From JAGVSZ01 sp963747775 (GTDB taxonomy: Bacteria > Pseudomonadota > Gammaproteobacteria > Burkholderiales > SG8-39), in assembly GCA_963747775.1 (NCBI GenBank), contig CAVVGT010000012.1:136409-200408 (forward strand): DNA of 64,000 nt, in the 5' to 3' direction. The translations under genes were made by a program, and so were the position numbers. Positions 36,067 to 45,607 of the stretch are shown piece by piece. Below the pieces are notes generated by a model, which saw only the letters and a list, made by a program, of their open reading frames with translations, was not told the origin of the DNA and searched no databases. Numbering within the stretch: position 1 is the stretch's first letter; each line of letters begins with the position of its first letter.

Positions 36067-36918
36067 TCAACCGCGGCGGACCGGCCGCAGCACATAGGCG
36101 TCCTGGAAGTCCTCGTAGCCCAAGCCGCGCCAGTGTCCGGCGTGAAATGCCACTACGTCCAGGCCAGCCTTGGACGCCAATTCCTCGAAAATGTGACGCT
36201 CGAAGGCGACGGCGAGGTCGGGTTCCCGAAGCGATTCCACGAGCGCTCCGTCGCGGGAGTGGGAAAAGCTGAACGGAGTCCGTCCGGATTCGATCTGGCG
36301 ACGGGATTCGGGATCGAGGATGAAACAGGTGAAATAGGCCGTAGCACCGGGCTTCATGCAGCGCGCAGATTCCCTGAGGTAATGGGCCACCTCGGCGCGT
36401 GGCAGGTGCGTGAATACGGAAGTTGCGAACACGAAGTCGACGGAGGCGTCGGCAGAAGGAAAGCGGTACCCCAAGGCTGTTTCCAGGCCGCGCGGATTGT
36501 AGAAACTGTTGAAGACGTCGGCGTGAATGAAGCGGTAGCGCGGCAGACTGGAAAAGCGCTTCCTGCACCACCGGACACCGTATCGCACCACGTCGAACCC
36601 GATGTAATCCAGGTTCGGGAAGCGCTTGCTCAGAGCCACGGCGTTGCGGCCGATACCGGAGCCGACGTCCATCACGGTCATGCCGTCGGTCAGGCCGGCG
36701 CGCGCCGCCATTAGCGCGACCAGGGTGTTGCCGATCGGAACGAACCCGCCGCCGCCAAATTCGATGAAACGTGGCGGCTCGTCGCCGCCATCCAGGAGAC
36801 GGGACTTGGCTAGGAACATCTCAATTACGTCGGCAAGCAAGGTGTACTTGAGCCGGCGCGGAACCAGTGCCTTGAGTTTTCTCTTCCAGCCAGTGACGTA
36901 CTTGAGGCGGTTCTCCAC
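36067..36918 (-). CDS. Class I SAM methyltransferase
   Basis: A 283-residue cytoplasmic methyltransferase. An N-terminal basic helical region (about 1-60) precedes the SAM-binding motif TVMDVGSGIGRNAVAL. YIGFDVV supplies the acidic strand-2 residue, and FVFATSVFTHLPR ends strand 4. The setting among polysaccharide genes suggests a sugar or lipid-linked sugar as acceptor. GTG start at 36918, 30 bases downstream of the acyltransferase stop on the same strand. Confidence 0.8.
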   Translation of the reverse strand: MENRLKYVTGWKRKLKALVPRRLKYTLLADVIEMFLAKSRLLDGGDEPPRFIEFGGGGFVPIGNTLVALMAARAGLTDGMTVMDVGSGIGRNAVALSKRFPNLDYIGFDVVRYGVRWCRKRFSSLPRYRFIHADVFNSFYNPRGLETALGYRFPSADASVDFVFATSVFTHLPRAEVAHYLRESARCMKPGATAYFTCFILDPESRRQIESGRTPFSFSHSRDGALVESLREPDLAVAFERHIFEELASKAGLDVVAFHAGHWRGLGYEDFQDAYVLRPVRRG

Positions 36919-36948
36919 GGGTCAATCCATAAGAGCGTCTTCAGGACT

Positions 36949-38052
36949 TCAAGCCGACGCCGCCTCGCGATTGACATCGCGCATTCGGCGCCGTAACCGG
37001 TGGAAATAGTCCACCAACGGCTTCTCGATCCAGCGGTAACCGAGGAGACCGTATCCAACCACTGCGACGAGCATCATTGCAGCCCACAGCAGATTGTCCC
37101 AGGGTTCGGAAGAGACGCCGGCGCGTAGCCAGATGCGGCCGACCGCTGACAGCACGAGCACGTGCGACAGATAGATCGTGTAGGACGCGTCGCCGAGATG
37201 CACGAGCCAGCCGTGGGCGCGTTGCGCGCAACGCTGCTCAAGCGCGACTGCGCAGTACACCAGCATGCCGTAGATCAGGGCCATGACGGCGGCGCGGGGG
37301 AGTGCCGGCATGTCGAGTACGCCGCGGTCGTAAGCTGCGGCGAGGCCGATCAAGGACATCGCGACGCCGCCCCATAACCGTGCCGGAGACGGTCTTCCGG
37401 AAGCCTTCGGCAGCCACAATGCTACGAAGGCGCCGGCGATGAACTCGAGCGTCAGCGGATGTGCCGCTATCCGCACCCACGGCGCGACGCCCGGATGCCA
37501 CCAGGTCAGCGCCGAGATCGCGACGATCGCCGCCCAACCGATCAGGAGCCGGGGCAACTGCTTTTCCGGCGCGAGCATGAAAAGCGCGAAGAAAAGATAG
37601 AAGTACATCTCGTGCACCAGGGACCACGCCACCGGCAGCACCGGCAGGTGCGCTTGCGGCAGGAGCAGGAAAGAGCGCGGCAGATCGACCTGATGGCCTT
37701 GGGTCGCATTAACCCAGGCGGGTTGCACCAGATACACCGCGGCGGCGAGCCCGGCATAGACCCAGTACGCTGGATAGATGCGCGTTGCGCGGCTGTAGAG
37801 GAACCAGCCCGCCTCGCGCAGCTCGGCGAACTTGCCGCGCGTGACCATCACCATGACGAAGCCGCTGACGACGAAGAACAGATCGACACCGGATTCGCCG
37901 ATGCGGAGCCACGCCGGCAGGATTGTGTCCCCCGCATACTTGCGCTCGATCGCCGCGCAGTGGAACAGCACGACCATCATGACCGCGGCGCCGCGCAACG
38001 CCTGCAGGTTGGCGATGCGTCCCGACGACGCGCCGCTAGGGCTTCTTGTCAC
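36949..38052 (-). CDS. Acyltransferase family 3 (OafA-like)
   Basis: A 367-residue membrane O-acyltransferase. It opens NLQALRGAAVMMVVLFHCAA with the conserved R and H, then GVDLFFVVSGFVMVMVTRG and WSLVHEMYFYLFFALFML. About ten hydrophobic helices and a C-terminal RWIEKPLVDYF tail match the family. It is intact, unlike its relative at 32.1-33.1 kb. GTG start at 38052. A likely O-acetylase of the O-antigen. Confidence 0.9.
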   Translation of the reverse strand: MTRSPSGASSGRIANLQALRGAAVMMVVLFHCAAIERKYAGDTILPAWLRIGESGVDLFFVVSGFVMVMVTRGKFAELREAGWFLYSRATRIYPAYWVYAGLAAAVYLVQPAWVNATQGHQVDLPRSFLLLPQAHLPVLPVAWSLVHEMYFYLFFALFMLAPEKQLPRLLIGWAAIVAISALTWWHPGVAPWVRIAAHPLTLEFIAGAFVALWLPKASGRPSPARLWGGVAMSLIGLAAAYDRGVLDMPALPRAAVMALIYGMLVYCAVALEQRCAQRAHGWLVHLGDASYTIYLSHVLVLSAVGRIWLRAGVSSEPWDNLLWAAMMLVAVVGYGLLGYRWIEKPLVDYFHRLRRRMRDVNREAASA

Positions 38053-38312
38053 CGAGCAACTCGGACGGTCCGATCGCCCCGGCTAACGGGTTGGCAGATT
38101 CGTCGCGGGCCTCGGTCTCGCCGAGGGCGGCGGAGCCGCCGCGCAGAAAGAGTCGCTCTGCGCTCACCGTCGGCGCGAGCGACTCGTTCGTGATGCCGAC
38201 GGACGGGGTCCAGCGTCGGGACGCCGCCGTGGACACCGCAATACCCACGCTCTGTTTCGCTCATCCCGTATTCCGGCATGCTAATCATCACGCCCCGTGC
38301 GCAGCGCCCCGG
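38053..38312 (-). other. Spacer with weak coding traces
   Basis: A 260-base stretch between the acyltransferase and the GT2. The minus strand carries an open frame from GTG 38248 to 38036, about 70 residues, ending just inside the acyltransferase start. A second frame begins MMISMPEYGMSETE near 38291. Neither resembles a family I know; I would not call a gene. Confidence 0.3.
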
Positions 38313-39365
38313 TTATGGCGCAACTCCGAGCGCTTGTCCAGCCTCATCGCGGCGCGTACGACGTTTGGGTCGTGCCGAAGCATCCGCTGAAGCGCCTTCA
38401 GTTCGACAAGATTTTCGGATGAAGCCCCCGCGCATGACGCGGCGGAGGTCCCCCGGCGGTACGACCCGCCGCGCCTGAATCTCGCGGCGCTTTGACCAAA
38501 AACGCCCTAGGCCCATTACGGCATCGCGTTTCGCGCGCCACAATGAACCTCCCTGACCTCGCAGCGCAAATGCGATCAGGCTGTAGAGGTTGAGAATCAG
38601 GTGGTATGGCAAATACAGCCAGAATAGCCACCCTGGCATGTTCTTCAAGTACGCCCACGCGAGGTTGCGGTGTCCGTGGTAGAGCTGAAAATCACTCCGC
38701 ACGCCCGAGATACCCGAGCCAACGTGCTCGACGACGGCCGTCGGCACATAAAGACAACGGTGGCCCAAGAGTCGAAGGCGGAATCCCAGATCCACGTCCT
38801 CGACGTAGCAGAAGAAATCCTCGTCGAAGGCCCCCGCCTCCACGACGTCTCGTGTTCGGTAGAGAGCCGCCGCTGCGCATGGGGCGAAGATCTCGCAGGC
38901 AGAATCGTACGCTGGCCCGTCGGGACAACCATGACCCTCACGCCAGGCCAGGCCGCTTACGTGGTAGACGTCGCCCACGCCATCGAGACGCGTCGAATCG
39001 TTCGCGTCCAGCATCCGGCAGCCAAAGAAGCTGTACTTAGGATTTGCGCGCGCTGCGCCGAGGAACCTCTCGAGCCAGTCGGGCTGCGGGAATGCGTCCG
39101 GATTGAGCAATGCGAGCCACTCGGCGCGCACGTGGCCGCGAATCGCGAGGTTGTTTCCCGCAGCGAAGCCGAGGTTCTTGCCTGCACGGATGATCTCGAC
39201 CGGCACCGGGCCGGCAGGCAGGTCGGCGAGCGACCCGTCCGTCGATCCGTTGTCGACGATGATGGTGCGAAAGTCCGTGAACGTCTGCGCCTGCAACGCC
39301 GCGACAGTGCGGGCGAGCCACGCCCCCGCGTTGTAATTCACGATAACGACAGCGACAGTGGACAA
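38313..39365 (-). CDS. GT2 glycosyltransferase (WbbL-like)
   Basis: A 350-residue GT2 enzyme. It opens VAVVIVNYNAGAWLARTVAA, then TIIVDNGSTDGS, GKNLGFAAGNNLA and ALLNPDAFPQPDWLERFL, the nucleotide-diphosphate and metal region. Later come FDEDFFCYVEDVDLGFRLRL and a C-terminal pair of amphipathic helices (LYLPYHLILNLYSLIAFALRG) that would sit on the membrane. The TTG start is at 39365. It is a close paralogue of the GT2 at 51481-52557, sharing most motifs and the membrane tail. Confidence 0.88.
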   Translation of the reverse strand: MSTVAVVIVNYNAGAWLARTVAALQAQTFTDFRTIIVDNGSTDGSLADLPAGPVPVEIIRAGKNLGFAAGNNLAIRGHVRAEWLALLNPDAFPQPDWLERFLGAARANPKYSFFGCRMLDANDSTRLDGVGDVYHVSGLAWREGHGCPDGPAYDSACEIFAPCAAAALYRTRDVVEAGAFDEDFFCYVEDVDLGFRLRLLGHRCLYVPTAVVEHVGSGISGVRSDFQLYHGHRNLAWAYLKNMPGWLFWLYLPYHLILNLYSLIAFALRGQGGSLWRAKRDAVMGLGRFWSKRREIQARRVVPPGDLRRVMRGGFIRKSCRTEGASADASARPKRRTRRDEAGQALGVAP

Positions 39366-39515
39366 AGCGCAGGTGCCGGTGTAGGCGAGGTGAGGTGAGG
39401 GCGCAGTTCACGGCACCACCGCGGCGGGCCGGATCAGGGAATTCTATCCGGCGGCACCGGAAGGTGCCTGGAGCCGGCACCGCCTAACATCCTCTCCCAA
39501 GTCCATCAACGTCGC

Positions 39516-39641
39516 ATGAAGGGGTTGAACTTCGGGAAGCAAGCCTATTGCGTCGTCGAACTCCGGCGCGGTGAGGAAGCGGCCGAGGTCGCGAAGAAGC
39601 TGCGCGACTTTGCGGCGCAGGTAGAAGCCCGCAAGACGTAG
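39516..39641 (+). CDS. Short hypothetical ORF (41 residues)
   Basis: An open frame of 41 residues, MKGLNFGKQAYCVVELRRGE and on to EARKT, that is helical and charged. No ribosome-binding site is evident. It lies two bases before a SRAP-like fragment on the same strand, so it may be part of a decayed insertion rather than a gene. I do not recognise it. Confidence 0.25.
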   Translation: MKGLNFGKQAYCVVELRRGEEAAEVAKKLRDFAAQVEARKT

Positions 39642-39643
39642 CG

Positions 39644-39904
39644 ATGTGCGGCCGGTACGGTCGGTGGAGCAGAAGACAACGGATCGAGGAGTTGCTCGGG
39701 ATACTGGATCGCTCAAGCGAAGTACGGGAAGGCGGCGCTGTACATCTCGCGCCACGTCGCAGCCAAGCGACGGGACGGCAGCATGCGCCACTCCCACGGC
39801 GACACCGCTACTTCGCCACCACCCAATCACCAACTCTTGCTGCGATCGCTCCCGCCGCCACGCGGTTGCCGGGTATGTTCCAGTGCGCGTCGCGCGGCAG
39901 ATAG
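39644..39904 (+). pseudogene. N-terminal remnant of a SRAP (YedK-like) protein
   Basis: The frame starts MCGRYGRWSRRQRIEELLG. MCGRY with cysteine 2 is the hallmark of SRAP proteins, whose catalytic Cys2 crosslinks to abasic sites in DNA. After about 20 residues similarity disappears, and the frame runs into sequence antisense to the SGNH gene. The remaining 180 residues of a SRAP domain are missing, so this is a truncated remnant. Confidence 0.5.
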
Positions 39905-40902
39905 AGCGACTCCGACTTCGACCGCTCGCGAATCAGCGGAAGCAAATCGAGGTAGTCGATCTCCAGCCCTAGCAGCGTCGCCGCGAGTGCGCGGTTGGGG
40001 AGGTCGAAGTCGAACTGCTCAAGCGGCAGCCCAGCGGCGGTCGCGATCGCCCGCTGCTGCGCAGCGTCGATCTGCTGTTCGTCGGGAATCAACACGATCA
40101 GCAGTCGCACAGCCCGCTCGACGCAGACGTCTCGGATCGCCTTGAGGAATGGGGTGATCGCGGCGATGGACGCGTCCAGCTCGGCACGCAGCGGCGGCTG
40201 AAAAATCCACGAACGGTCCTTCTGGATCCGCCGGAACACCTCTTCGGAGAAGGCCGGCTGGTTGTCGACGTAGGGCGGGCCGGGCCCGGTCGCGGAGGCC
40301 GCTCGGGTGACGTCACGGTAGTTGCGGACCAGCCTGACGACGACGCGGCCGAAGGTGATGAGGTAGGAGTACGTGTACTTCGGGCGCGCGTCGCGCCGCG
40401 CGAGGTCATTACCAATGAATAGCGACACGATCACGCCATCCGGCTTGAACGCCAGCCCTTCCTTGAACAGGAGATCCGCGTAGTGGTAGGGGCTCGTGGC
40501 TGGGATCCCCATATTGAACACGTCCGCACCGGGATTCCGTACCTTCAGCATGTCCTCCAGAAGCGTCAGGTAGTTGTACCGGTAAGGCACGACGCCGAAT
40601 GCGAACGAGTCGCCGAGCGCGACGATGCGAAACGTGCCCGGCGCCTTCTCGGTCGAGAATTCCGTGTCGTTGAAACCGAGCGAGTTCAGCCTCGTATCAC
40701 GGTGCCAGCCACCCGGCTGGCCGCGATACTGGTTGTAACTCATGTCGTAGAACATGAAGCTCGGCTGAATGGCGTGGTACACGCGAAGCGCCACCTCCGC
40801 GAGCACGACGGTGACGAGCAGTACGATCGCGGTGTCGCGTAGCGCGCCGAGGACACGCGACTGGCGTCTGCGTGCGCGAGGCTCTCGACCCAAGCTACCC
40901 AC
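39808..40902 (-). CDS. SGNH/GDSL-type hydrolase or acetyltransferase
   Basis: A 364-residue protein with one N-terminal membrane helix (about 23-42) and an SGNH-hydrolase domain. Block I is FRIVALGDSFAFGV, block III-like SLFIGNDLARRDARP, and the C-terminal catalytic pair is in LPRDAHWNIPGNRVAAG (D and H). Such membrane-tethered SGNH domains in O-antigen loci often act as O-acetyl transferases or esterases. GTG start at 40902, 54 bases after the Wzx stop on the same strand. The 3' end overlaps the SRAP remnant on the other strand. Confidence 0.78.
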   Translation of the reverse strand: MGSLGREPRARRRQSRVLGALRDTAIVLLVTVVLAEVALRVYHAIQPSFMFYDMSYNQYRGQPGGWHRDTRLNSLGFNDTEFSTEKAPGTFRIVALGDSFAFGVVPYRYNYLTLLEDMLKVRNPGADVFNMGIPATSPYHYADLLFKEGLAFKPDGVIVSLFIGNDLARRDARPKYTYSYLITFGRVVVRLVRNYRDVTRAASATGPGPPYVDNQPAFSEEVFRRIQKDRSWIFQPPLRAELDASIAAITPFLKAIRDVCVERAVRLLIVLIPDEQQIDAAQQRAIATAAGLPLEQFDFDLPNRALAATLLGLEIDYLDLLPLIRERSKSESLYLPRDAHWNIPGNRVAAGAIAARVGDWVVAK

Positions 40903-40956
40903 TGTGAGACCGCCCGATGATGATGCTGCTGCAGCTCATGCGTCCCGGAGGGCGTG

Positions 40957-42461
40957 TCAGTCGAACAGCCGAGCTAATCGGTCTGAAGCCTCGAACGGAA
41001 GGCGGCGTAGGATCTGTGCGATCGTCCAACGCGCTGGGGGCGGTAGCAAGCGCCGCGCAAGCACTGTGCCTAGCGCAAGCAGTGCTGCCCCCGCAGCAAC
41101 GTCGGCGAGCAGCACCACTGGCCTCGGCCATCCGATGCCCACGAGGCCCGCATCGAGGAGCGCCAGCGTCGGGGTCAGCCAGATCGCGGTCAGCACACCG
41201 ACCTGCCACGCGCGCCAAAGTTCGATCCACCGAAGTTCGACACTCTTCAGGACGGCGCGTGAAACCAATGCCGCACGGACCAGAAGCATGGCGAACGCCG
41301 ACCATGCCACCGATTGCAGCGAGAAGCGGGACGCAGCAAGCAGAATCACCAGAAGGAGAGCGACGGAAAGGGCCTGAATCGCAAGATCGCGCTGGACCTG
41401 GCCCGATGCTCCGAGCAAGAGCGCTGCCCATGCCGGAGAGCGCCAACGCTGGCATGGCTAGGGCGAATGGCACGACGAGCTCCGCCGCCGGTCTCCAGTC
41501 CGCGCCATACAACGTGAGCACGAGCGTCTCCGCGAGCGCCGCGGCGGCGGCGAAGGTCGGCAGGAAGATCGCGCCGATCAAGCGTCGCCGAGACCATCAG
41601 GGTACGGCGTCGGAACTCGGTGGCCTCTTCCGAACGTGCCCCGGCGGCGTAGAGCACCTCGATTCCCCCGCCGGCGAGGAAGTTCACCGGCGTGCGCACC
41701 GAGTTGTAGGCCGCGTTATAGAGCCCAAGCGGTGCCGCCCCGAACGTTCGGCCGACCAGGAACTGCGGCAGGTTCTCGGCGAGCCAGGAGAGGAAGTTCG
41801 AGAACGCTGTCCGCCAGCCATATCTGGACAGCCCTGCGGTACCGCCGCCCCAGAGCGGACGAACGGGGTGGCGGGCCGCCGCGAACATCAAGAGCGCACC
41901 GAGTACCGCTTGGCCAAGCATGGCTGCGACCAGGGCCCAGACGCCGAAGCTGGCAAGCGCCAGGGGGATACCAATCAAGCCGTACGGACCGAGATAGGAC
42001 GCGAGTTGCGTCACCTGAAGCGCCTTAAAGCGCAGGCTGCGCCGAAGGATTGCGCCGCTCACCACCGCTAACGCACTCGGAACGAAGATCAGCGACAGGA
42101 CCTGCATGGGCATCACGAGGCGCGGCTCCTTGAAATAAGCCGCGATCCAAGGTGCGCCAATCACGCCGAGGGCGGCCAAGCACAGCCCGCGTCAGCATGA
42201 GCCGCGTGCAGGCGATGCGGATCTGCCGGTCGTCGAGACGTTCCCGCTGCACCAGTGCGGAGCCAAGACCCTGCTCGGCGATGAAACTTGCCGCGCCCAG
42301 CACGGCGACCCCATGCCGACGATGCCAAACGGTGTCGGCCCGAGCACACGCGCAAGCACGGCGGTGAACCCGATCTGCGCGCAGAGCCGGAGCACGGTGC
42401 CCGCATAGGTCCACATCACACCTGAGACCGAGCGCTGCGCAAGCGAGCGTGGGGCGCTCAT
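40957..42461 (-). CDS. wzx: Wzx-type polysaccharide flippase, frameshifted
   Basis: Inner-membrane flippase for undecaprenyl-linked repeat units (PST/MATE-like, normally 12-14 helices, about 500 residues). The N-terminal frame SVSGVMWTYAGTVLRLCAQI with GFTAVLARVLGPTPFGIVGM joins, after shifts near 42.31, 42.18 and 41.59-41.40 kb, to FIAEQGLGSALVQRE, RYGWRTAFSNFLSWLAENLP and a multi-helix C-terminus ending at 40957. The start at ATG 42461 overlaps a small upstream ORF as ATGA. Motifs are undamaged, so sequence error is likely. Confidence 0.8.
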
Positions 42462-42613
42462 GCCGGACGACGCGTCAGGCCCAGCGCCAGCGGCCGGCCG
42501 AAGAACTTCAAGCCGGAGCGCGTGAACAAGCCGATGTGGCGCCAACCCTCGCGCGCTGTATGCGCGCCGCGATGCATGATCCGCATATCCGAAACGTCGG
42601 CAGTACATCGCAT
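42458..42613 (-). CDS. Small hypothetical ORF before wzx
   Basis: A 51-residue frame from ATG 42613 whose TGA overlaps the wzx ATG (ATGA), so it could be translationally coupled. The sequence MRCTADVSDMRIMHRG to GLKFFGRPLALGLTRRPA is basic and not family-like. It could equally be a shifted leader region. Confidence 0.35.
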   Translation of the reverse strand: MRCTADVSDMRIMHRGAHTAREGWRHIGLFTRSGLKFFGRPLALGLTRRPA

Positions 42614-42726
42614 GATTGTAGAATAGGGCTTTATCCCATCTCCGGGCCGACACCAGAGCAGCCACATCGCGGGCCTTCCGAGGCAGCGTCCCAACAACCG
42701 AACTCAAATTTGCTGAATCGGGAACC

Positions 42727-44667
42727 ATGTGCGGCCTCGCGGGTCTGCTTCTCGCGCGCGACACGATTGCGCCGCCCGATCTTGCCGCACGGCTCGAGCG
42801 CATGACCGCGGCGCTTCGTCACCGCGGGCCGGATGACCACGGCACGTGGGTCTCCTCGCGCGCTGCCCTCGGCCACCGGCGCCTCGCGATCATCGACCTC
42901 TCCGCAGCCGGGCACCAGCCCATGGCCACCGACGGCGGGTCCGTGCAAGTCGCATTCAACGGGGAGATCTACAACTTCCGCGAGCTGCGCGCGGAGCTGG
43001 AGCGCAAGGGTTGCACCTTTGTCAGCGCGAGCGACACCGAGGTGATCCTGCACGGCTGGCAGCAATGGGGCAGGGGCGTGTTTGCGCGGGTCCGCGGCAT
43101 GTTCGCGATCGCGCTCTGGGATGCTCGCGCCGGCCAGCTCGTGCTCGCGCGCGACCGGGTGGGCAAGAAGCCGCTCTACTACGCGTGGTGCGACGGCACG
43201 TTCCTGTTCGGTTCGGAGCACAAGGCGCTGCTCGCCTGGCCGGGCATGCAGCGCGAACCGGATCTCGAGGCGATCCATCACTACCTGTCGCTGCAGTACG
43301 TCCCCGCGCCGTGGTCGGCCTTCCGGGGCATTCGCAAGGTGCCGAAAGCTTCCTACATGGTGATCGACCTCGACGGCCGGACGGTCACCGACCAGTACTG
43401 GACGCTGCCATCGCCGGCCTTGGCGCGTGAGCGCCCGATCGCCGAGCTGAAGGCGGAGCTCGAGCCGCTTCTCGACGAGGCAGTGCGACTGCGGATGATC
43501 TCTGACGTGCCGCTCGGTGCGTTCCTGTCCGGCGGCGTGGATTCGTCGTCGGTGGTGGCTATGATGGCGCGGCACTCGAGCGGTCCCGTCAAGACGTTCT
43601 GCATCGGTTTCGAGGAGGCCGACTTCGACGAGCGGCGCTATGCGCGGATGGTGGCCGAGCGCTACGCGACCGACCACCACGAGATGACGGTCCGCCCCGA
43701 TGCGCTTGGCGTGCTTCCGCGCATCGTCTGGCATTACGGCGAGCCGTATGCGGATCCGTCGGCGGTGCCGACCTACTACGTCGCGGAGATCGCCCGACGC
43801 CACGTCACGGTGGCGCTCAACGGCGACGGCGGCGACGAGAGCTTCCTCGGCTATCACCGTTACCGCGAATGCCTCAAGACCGAGTGGGTGGGCCGCATTC
43901 CGAGGCCGCTCCGGCAGCTGGCGGGGCGCGTCGCCGCGTCCATGTCGCCCAAGCTCGACGGATTCCGCCCGACGCGCGTTGCGCGCCGACTGCTCGGCTA
44001 CGCGAGCGAGAAAGACGCGCGGCGGTACGCGCCCTCGATGGCCTACTTCTTTGACCACGACAAGGTCGCCGGATACGGCGAGCGGCTGCGGCCCTTGCTG
44101 GCCACGTCATCCTTCGATCTCCTCGACCCCTGGTTTGCGGATGCGCCGTCGTTCGTGGCCGGTGCGGCCCGGGCCGACATCGAAACCTACCTCCCCGACG
44201 ATCTGCTGGTGAAGGTGGACATCGCGAGCATGGCGCACGCGCTCGAGGCGCGCTCGCCGCTGCTCGACCACGTCTTGATGGAGTGGGCCGCAGGGATCCC
44301 GGCACACCAGAAGATGGCCGGGGGCGAGACCAAGGCCATTCTGAAGGCGGCGATGGAGCCACACCTGCCGCACGAGGTTCTGTACCGCCCGAAGATGGGC
44401 TTCGGCGTGCCGATCGAGCGCTGGCTGCGCAACGAGCTGCGCCAGTTCGCGTACGACACGCTGACCAGCCGCGCCGCGACGGACCGCGGGCTGTTCAGGC
44501 CGGAGTATGTGCGGCGGCTGCTCGACGAGCACTCGAGTGGGGCGCGACTCCACCATACCCGACTGTGGGCCCTGTTGATGCTCGAGCTCTGGTTCCAGAT
44601 GTGGATCGATCCGGCCGCTGCGCCACTGCAGCCGCCGGCCGAGCCTGCCCTTGTCGTGGTGGAATGA
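42727..44667 (+). CDS. asnB: Asparagine synthase-like glutamine amidotransferase
   Basis: A 646-residue AsnB-type enzyme. Cys2 of MCGLAG is the glutaminase nucleophile, followed by LRHRGPDDHGTW and FNGEIYNFRELR. The synthase half has the PP-loop LSGGVDSSSVVAMM (about 266-278) and LNGDGGDESFLGYHRY. In O-antigen clusters such proteins (WbpS-like) usually amidate uronic-acid residues of the polymer rather than making free asparagine. It heads a plus-strand unit that continues with a methyltransferase seven bases later and a large GT4. The frame is intact. Confidence 0.9.
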   Translation: MCGLAGLLLARDTIAPPDLAARLERMTAALRHRGPDDHGTWVSSRAALGHRRLAIIDLSAAGHQPMATDGGSVQVAFNGEIYNFRELRAELERKGCTFVSASDTEVILHGWQQWGRGVFARVRGMFAIALWDARAGQLVLARDRVGKKPLYYAWCDGTFLFGSEHKALLAWPGMQREPDLEAIHHYLSLQYVPAPWSAFRGIRKVPKASYMVIDLDGRTVTDQYWTLPSPALARERPIAELKAELEPLLDEAVRLRMISDVPLGAFLSGGVDSSSVVAMMARHSSGPVKTFCIGFEEADFDERRYARMVAERYATDHHEMTVRPDALGVLPRIVWHYGEPYADPSAVPTYYVAEIARRHVTVALNGDGGDESFLGYHRYRECLKTEWVGRIPRPLRQLAGRVAASMSPKLDGFRPTRVARRLLGYASEKDARRYAPSMAYFFDHDKVAGYGERLRPLLATSSFDLLDPWFADAPSFVAGAARADIETYLPDDLLVKVDIASMAHALEARSPLLDHVLMEWAAGIPAHQKMAGGETKAILKAAMEPHLPHEVLYRPKMGFGVPIERWLRNELRQFAYDTLTSRAATDRGLFRPEYVRRLLDEHSSGARLHHTRLWALLMLELWFQMWIDPAAAPLQPPAEPALVVVE

Positions 44668-44674
44668 TCGCGCA

Positions 44675-45607
44675 ATGGCGCTTTCCGTACCGCGGCTGGT
44701 GTACGTGGGTCTGCGAACGTTTCTCGTCCCGCCGCCCAAGGGCACCGGCGGCACGGTGTCCGCGCGCTATTGCTACTCGGTCTTCCTGCGGCATCTGGTC
44801 ATGGCAGACGCTTCCGGATTGCCGGTCGACCCGCGCACCGTCGCGGAGATCGGGCCCGGGGACTCGCTCGGGATCGGGCTCACCGCCCTGCTATGCGGCG
44901 CCGAGCAGTACTACGCGTTCGATGTCGTCGAGCACGCTTCGCCCGAGCGCAACCTCGAAGTGTTCGATGAACTTGTCGGGCTCCTGCGAAGCCGCGCGCC
45001 GATCCCGAACGAGTCGCAGCTCGCGGAGATCAAGCCCGGGCTCACGGACTATGCGTTCCCGTCGAGTGTTCTCACCGAACGGCGGCTCGCGGAGGCGCTC
45101 GCGGATGCGCGCGTGGCCCGACTGCGCGCGGCGCTCGCCGCGGGTGGCGCGGGCCCGATCTGCTACCAGGTGCCCTGGCTTGAGGATACGGTGATCCTTG
45201 ACGGCACAGTCGACATGATCTTCTCGCAGGCGGCGATGGAGCACGTCGACGCGCTCGAGGACGCATACGCCGCCTGCTGGCGCTGGCTGCGGCCGGGCGG
45301 ATTCATGTCACACCAGATCGACTTCCGCTGCCACGACACGGCGCAGGAGTGGAACGGCCATTGGGCGTACAACGATCTCGTCTGGTGGGCGATCCGCGGG
45401 GCACGCCCGTGGCTGCTGAACCGCGTGCCGTACTCCGGGCACATCCGGCTTATGGCGCAGCAGGGCTTCCGGATCGTCGCCGCCCGCCCGGCGAAAGGTG
45501 AAGGTGGCATCGCGCGTGCGCGGCTCGCGCGGCGCTTCCGCGGCCTCTCGGCCGAGGACTTCGCCACTGCCGGCGCATTCGTTCAGGGGCTCAAGCCCGG
45601 CGTCTGA
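44675..45607 (+). CDS. Class I SAM methyltransferase
   Basis: A 310-residue cytoplasmic methyltransferase. Motif I appears as VAEIGPGDSLGIGLTALL, an unusual form with P-G-D in place of G-x-G; AFDVVEHASPERN gives the strand-2 acid. The later segment MIFSQAAMEHVDALEDAYAA plus RWLRPGGFMSHQID matches the sugar methyltransferase group in polysaccharide clusters. Start ATG 44675. The stop overlaps the next ATG by one base (TGATG). Confidence 0.78.
   Translation: MALSVPRLVYVGLRTFLVPPPKGTGGTVSARYCYSVFLRHLVMADASGLPVDPRTVAEIGPGDSLGIGLTALLCGAEQYYAFDVVEHASPERNLEVFDELVGLLRSRAPIPNESQLAEIKPGLTDYAFPSSVLTERRLAEALADARVARLRAALAAGGAGPICYQVPWLEDTVILDGTVDMIFSQAAMEHVDALEDAYAACWRWLRPGGFMSHQIDFRCHDTAQEWNGHWAYNDLVWWAIRGARPWLLNRVPYSGHIRLMAQQGFRIVAARPAKGEGGIARARLARRFRGLSAEDFATAGAFVQGLKPGV

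Noticed and set aside
42614..42626. TAGAAT-like -10 element upstream of asnB
   Set aside because: Over 100 bases from the gene and without a -35 match; too weak to report as a promoter.
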